A DNA stretch of 64,000 nt from Panorpa germanica. Its lineage: Eukaryota; Arthropoda; Insecta; Mecoptera; Panorpidae. Shown piece after piece: positions 59,985 to 64,000 of the stretch. The notes beneath the pieces are model-generated. The model did not search any database. It saw nothing but the letters and a program-made list of their open reading frames with translations, and was not told the origin of the DNA. Every line of letters begins with the position of its first letter. Positions within the stretch are counted from its first letter, which is position 1. Position numbers and translations under genes: made by a program. Location of the stretch: positions 13,454,001-13,518,000 of the forward strand of contig OY783205.1 of the NCBI GenBank assembly GCA_963678705.1, in the 5' to 3' direction.

Positions 59985-60806
59985 TAGACGTAATTAATTA
60001 TATTTTTTACAGATAAAATCAGGAAATATTGTAATCTACAAATAATAATACGTTCTTGAGGCTTTGAGGCTTTAGATTACCTTGCGTATTTCAACAAAAC
60101 AACTTTGCTTTTAAAGAACGCCTTCAATGAAACTTCTAAATACGCTTCTTACTAATATCCATATTTATCTTAGTTCTCTGACGTCATATCTCTATATTTA
60201 ATGCATATGGCTGTCAATATTTCTATTAATTATATTATTATTAATTGAAGTTTCTCATATTTTATAAAAATAGTAATAAGGAGAATAATAGTTGGCAGGT
60301 AAAATATTAAAAGTTGTTATTATCTTAAAGCAAATACACTAACTCTAGCACTGGCGCCATTGTTAATTATATATAACAAATTATTTTATTAGACTTTATG
60401 ATACTTTTCAACACTATATATTGGGGGTCAAAGCACTATATATTGGAAGCTGCCAAAGAAATGTAATAGGCAATAAGCAGCAGATGAAATTAACTAGCTA
60501 GCTAAACTACATAATCAAATATCAAGAAGGATTTTAGTTTATATACAATTACATTAATTAAATAATTTAATACTTGTATTTTTTTAGGAAGAATAATAAA
60601 GATTAATTACAACAAACATTGTTAACTAAATATTGTCAATTTTTTTTGTAAATTTGTAAATTTATTTGTAAATTTTTTTATATTTATAATAATTCAAACA
60701 TCCACGCATTGCCGCCTCTTTTGTGTCTTGCAAGAACTTCTCGCCGAACAAAGACAGAGATTCCTGGCCAATAACATGACCAAAGCATAACACGGAAGTG
60801 AGCGAT

Positions 60807-60811
<5 letters not shown>
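59985..60811. other. AT-rich spacer
   Basis: No gene or terminal repeat recognised between the Helitron 5' end and the TA microsatellite. A GC-richer island lies at 60,700-60,800. Confidence 0.35.

Positions 60812-60890
<79 letters not shown>
60812..60890. repeat. (TA)n microsatellite
   Basis: Seventy-nine bases of perfect TA dinucleotide upstream of the RING gene. Confidence 0.95.
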
Positions 60891-60892
<2 letters not shown>

Positions 60893-61194
60893 CTTTGGTC
60901 TTGGTTTTCAGTACAATTAAGTCTGTGACAGTGAGTGAAACGTCTTTACGAAAAAAGTTGAAATTTGTATCAAAGTGAACAAAATAAAAGTAAGTAATTA
61001 ATTAATTATTAAGTATTATATTGAATATATTTGTAACTTTTCGTTTTGGTAATTATTTACAATAGCTGCACTTGTTTCGAAAGTTAAAAAAAAAACTATT
61101 AGGTATTAATATACCTGAAATATGTTACTGAAATATGCTTGAAATAAATTACTGTGAAATATTCATTATGTATTTATACCACTCTTTATTAAAA

Positions 61195-61331
61195 AAATAG
61201 ACAGCATATATGGTTAAAGTTAACCAATAAATGTGAAAATGACGCCATTTTCACTTATGTATAAAACAGTGTCATTTTATTTCTAACCTCATGTTGTAAA
61301 TGTCAACTTTAACCAATAATATTGTCTATTT
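61195..61331. mobile_element. Short palindromic MITE
   Basis: Left AAATAGACAGCATATATGG and right (inverted) AAATAGACAATATTATTGG, both continuing TTAAAGTT, give inverted ends of about 28 bp in a 137 bp unit. An inner palindrome (GTGAAAATGAC... and GTCATTTTAT) lies between. Surrounding T/A-rich DNA hides any target duplication. It lies just upstream of the first RING-gene exon. Confidence 0.6.
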
Positions 61332-61500
61332 CTAAATAAAAAGTGAAATAATAAATTACACGTAATAATTTGCACGTGTTTTTAGTATTCAACAAGCATC
61401 CTTGGTTTTTATATTAACTTTATTCAAATCTAATGTATATTTGTGATAAGAAACGTGCTGTAACATGAATAGTATCTCACCTATGGTATCTTTGTTTTTA

Positions 61501-62649
61501 GGTTAGAATCTACAATGAGTGCTGTTAACCTTAGGGTGTGTATTTCTATAAATTTTAAATGAATTTAGTATTTTTGCATTGGCTTTTAAACACTTAATGA
61601 TTATTGCAATTCCTTTTATGATATTTTTAGGAAGAACGAGAACGGTTAATGCTTCTAACGGAAGGTGAAGTCCTCCGTATATCAGGGGATTGAAATGATA
61701 GTCCCAACTTGTATACACGAGAATATGTAATAGACTACCTAGATAAATCTTTGCTAGCTTATAAATATGAGAAGAGTGATTTATCTGGAGGAGAAATCAA
61801 AGAAGAATGTTCTATCTGTCTTGGAGTATATGAGAAAGACGAGGAAATCATGTCAGGCTCATCACTTTCTGCCCAAATTGGGTTGGGAATTGTTTTTTAA
61901 AATCTTTAATGAATTATTGGTTAATAAACGTATATTGGCGTGTTTAATTTATTAAATATCAAAAATTGATGGATATATATCTATTTTAAGTTTGAATGTG
62001 TTATCCTTGTAGTTGATAACGTCACATACTTGTTAAAATATAATAAGTAATGTTATTTATTTTTTGTTTTATATCACGACATTATATTGAAACATTATGG
62101 GTCAACTCAACAGGTGTTATTGCTTTGACGTTTAATTCGACATCTCCTTTGCACTTCTCTTCTTTAACTGTGATTCTAAATATAAATGGGAAGAAGGTGA
62201 GGAAGGAATGGCATCGTAAATTTGGTCTTTTTTAGTAAATTTTACCCCTTTAATTATAAAAGACAAAAAAATGACTATTTCAATCGTCGATAACTTTTAT
62301 AATATTGCGCATTGAATAAAAATAAGTAGATATTTGAGGTTTTCGTTTCCAACTTTATCAATGTACAGTGCAGTTAAATATATAAATTCAGTTTTAATGC
62401 ACAATCAAATTTCTAATTAAATTTTTATTTGTGTTTTTAGGCGAATATCATGCAATCACAATTTTTCACAAAGACTGTATTGAAAAGTGGATCATGGAGA
62501 AAAACAGCTGTCCAATGTGCCGAAGGACGGTGATGTCAGGACCACAAGATGGCGCAGGACCTTATTATTTTCTAGTACAACCAAATGGAACTTTTAGTGT
62601 TGTAAGGATACCTGAGTCGGATCATGGATCAGACATGGATCTGATGTAA
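61501..62649 (+). pseudogene. RING-H2 finger protein gene, probably broken
   Basis: RING-H2 proteins are usually E3 ubiquitin ligases. A possible short first exon at about 61,501-61,536 (MSAVNLR before a GTGTGT donor). Second exon from 61,631, after TTTTTAG: EERERLMLLTEGEVLRISGD, an in-frame TGA, then YTREYVIDYLDKSLLAYKYE and ECSICLGVYEKDEEIM, giving the first Cys pair. Last exon from 62,441, after TTTTTAG: GEYHAITIFHKDCIEKWIME, then CPMCRRTV and a tail ending GSDMDLM and TAA. Together these provide Cys1-2, His5, Cys6 and Cys7-8. Cys3 and His4 are missing from the joined reading, though CQAHHF in another frame near 61,855 could be their remnant. The stop, the missing ligands and the unclear donor suggest a pseudogene; a wrong exon model is the alternative. 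Its 3' end has a rearranged copy at 55.0-55.4 kb. Confidence 0.6.
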
Positions 62650-62669
62650 TACTTTTCGCCATGTTCATT

Positions 62670-62965
62670 AAATAAAAATGTGTAATTTCTAATAAAAATT
62701 TTTATATGTAATACAATAAATGTTGGTTTAGTTATTTTATTTTAAAAACCCTTTCACACAAATTGATATCTGGTGGACCCTCAGATACTAAATTATTATC
62801 ATTTTTGAAATAAGAAAATAAAATTTCATAAGAACGAATATGTCATTTTTTTAAAAAAACCAAAAATCTTAGTTTTAGAAAAAAAGGTCTTTGAATTTAA
62901 ATAAAATTGCATAAATGCCAGAAAATCGTTAATAATTGAAATTTAATGTTCTTTATTTTAGAGCA
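62670..62965 (+). repeat. RING-gene 3' flank, duplicated at 55.1-55.4 kb
   Basis: About 295 bp downstream of the RING stop codon that align with 55,128-55,400 in the same orientation with scattered differences and small indels. Includes an AATAAA near 62,668 as possible poly(A) signal. Confidence 0.7.
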
Positions 62966-63331
62966 TAGTATTATAACAAACATAACTACATTAAATTATT
63001 TTAAAGAATTAAAGAATAATAAATTAAACAATTACTCGTAAAAAAACAGGATCGCGTAGATATTAAAAATGTTATGAAGCAGTTTTTTATTTTAGTGCAT
63101 AATAATCATAATTGCTTTAAAATATTTAAAAGAATAAAAAAAAATTAATTTGAATTTAATAAATCTTAGATATCATTACACCTGGCAGACCGGCAACATT
63201 ACTTACGTGCAAAATTTAACAGGAAAGTCTTGTATTTTGCAATGATTTTGTGACAATATTATGTAACCGTTTATGTTACATATATGATACATTCCTCTTA
63301 CGTTAACCCCACACAACAGCTTTAAGGCACG
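62966..63331. other. AT-rich spacer
   Basis: Nothing recognised between the duplicated RING flank and the retrotransposon fragment. Confidence 0.35.
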
Positions 63332-64000
63332 ATGGACAACTTGCAAACAGGCACAAACACGCGACAAGAAGCAGAGTCTCTACGAGATGAACTGAATTGC
63401 ATCACTAAAAGGGGAGAGTTTAACTTGAGAAAATGGGCGTCAAATGATCCATCTCTCGTGTAAAAGTGCGATGAAAATGACAATGCTATTCACATGTGAC
63501 TGGATCCTGATATGACACTTAAGGCGCTAGGTATTCACTGGAATGCTAGGTAGGATCAGATTTTGTACAGTGTAAATAGCAGTAAAATTACCGCAGTTTA
63601 TAAACGATCTATCTTAAGTCAAATAGCTCAATTATTTGATCCGCTGGGTCTTCTGGGTCCGGTAATAGTGTATGCAAAAATAGTTATGCAAGTGTTATGG
63701 AAATTAGGTGTAGCCTGGGATGAAGCTATTTCCGTAGAAATACATACTTTGTGGTCAACCTTTCGTGACCAGCTTCCGTTTCTCGAATCACCGCGGTTCA
63801 AACACTGCATCACTGTAGCTGAATCAAAAAATATTCAATTACATGGGTTTCGTGATGCTAGCAAGAAGGCGTATGTGTTTACCTACGATCTGTAGATAAA
63901 AATGATAGGGTCCACGTTCAACTAATTTGCTCTAAGTCGCGAGTGGCTATAATAAATTCCATTTCACTATTTCGTTTGAAGCTCTGTGGCGCCCTTTTGC
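63332..64000 (+). pseudogene. BEL/Pao LTR retrotransposon pol fragment
   Basis: Plus-strand remnant of the region linking RT to RNase H in BEL/Pao polyproteins. Pieces: NTRQEAESLRDELNCI and GEFNLRKWASN (about 63,355-63,440), LKALGIHWNAR (about 63,520), then an open stretch with SKITAVYKRSILSQIAQLFD, PLGLLGPVIVYAKI, VAWDEAI and QLHGFRDASKKAY (63,563-63,895). The PLGLLxPxxxxAKxxMQ and FxDAS motifs are typical of the family. At least three stops before 63,560 and a break after 63,895 show it is dead. It continues to the window edge; LTRs are not visible. Confidence 0.75.

Overview
This window is AT-rich animal nuclear DNA dominated by decayed transposable elements. Introns, a phospholipid scramblase, and a mix of R1-like, Jockey-like, P, mariner, hAT and Helitron elements point to an insect. 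An F-box-like/LRR gene, a RING-H2 gene and a signal-peptide exon close together would fit a hemipteran such as an aphid or phylloxerid, but that placement is inference. No operons, CRISPR arrays or prokaryotic genes were seen.

Layout: 1-2.6 kb is a degenerate tandem repeat with a clear 355 bp period. 3.6-6.0 kb is a badly decayed R1-like LINE. 6.67-8.18 kb is a small internally deleted Helitron with a tandemly duplicated 5' end. 8.5-9.0 kb holds a Jockey-like fragment and a minus-strand first exon with a signal peptide. 9.04-11.83 kb is a P-superfamily transposon with about 90 bp inverted repeats and an imperfect 8 bp target duplication. 12.15-12.51 kb is a MITE. 16.5-19.65 kb carries minus-strand phospholipid scramblase exons, apparently lacking the cysteine-rich middle exon and interrupted by a hAT-type MITE. 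21.1-28.0 kb is an R1-like LINE bounded by (TA)n on both sides. Nested in its endonuclease is an antisense Jockey-like copy (23.4-25.5 kb) with a perfect 12 bp target duplication and a 5' inversion.

The best intact gene is a three-exon, 528-residue leucine-rich-repeat protein at 33,682-35,954. A broken duplicate begins at 46.0 kb; its second intron took in an L1/Tx1-like LINE, so its last exon lies at 53.8 kb. Between the two copies lies another antisense Jockey-like remnant (36.2-40.05 kb). Its reverse-transcriptase region is split by about 78 copies of a 33 bp minisatellite that seems to have grown from the RT coding sequence itself. A mariner (40,066-41,359, intact ends, dead transposase) abuts it.

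From 54.2 kb: a hAT relic, an inverted fragment of a RING-gene 3' end, a large Helitron (55,660-59,984) with visible ends and introns but a deletion over the helicase ATP-binding motifs, a RING-H2 gene or pseudogene (61.5-62.65 kb), and a BEL/Pao retrotransposon fragment at the right edge.

Apart from the LRR gene, and possibly the signal-peptide exon, almost every coding segment is broken. The window reads as a record of nested insertion, local duplication and repeat expansion rather than a set of cooperating genes. All homology calls come from reading motifs by eye; no database search was run.
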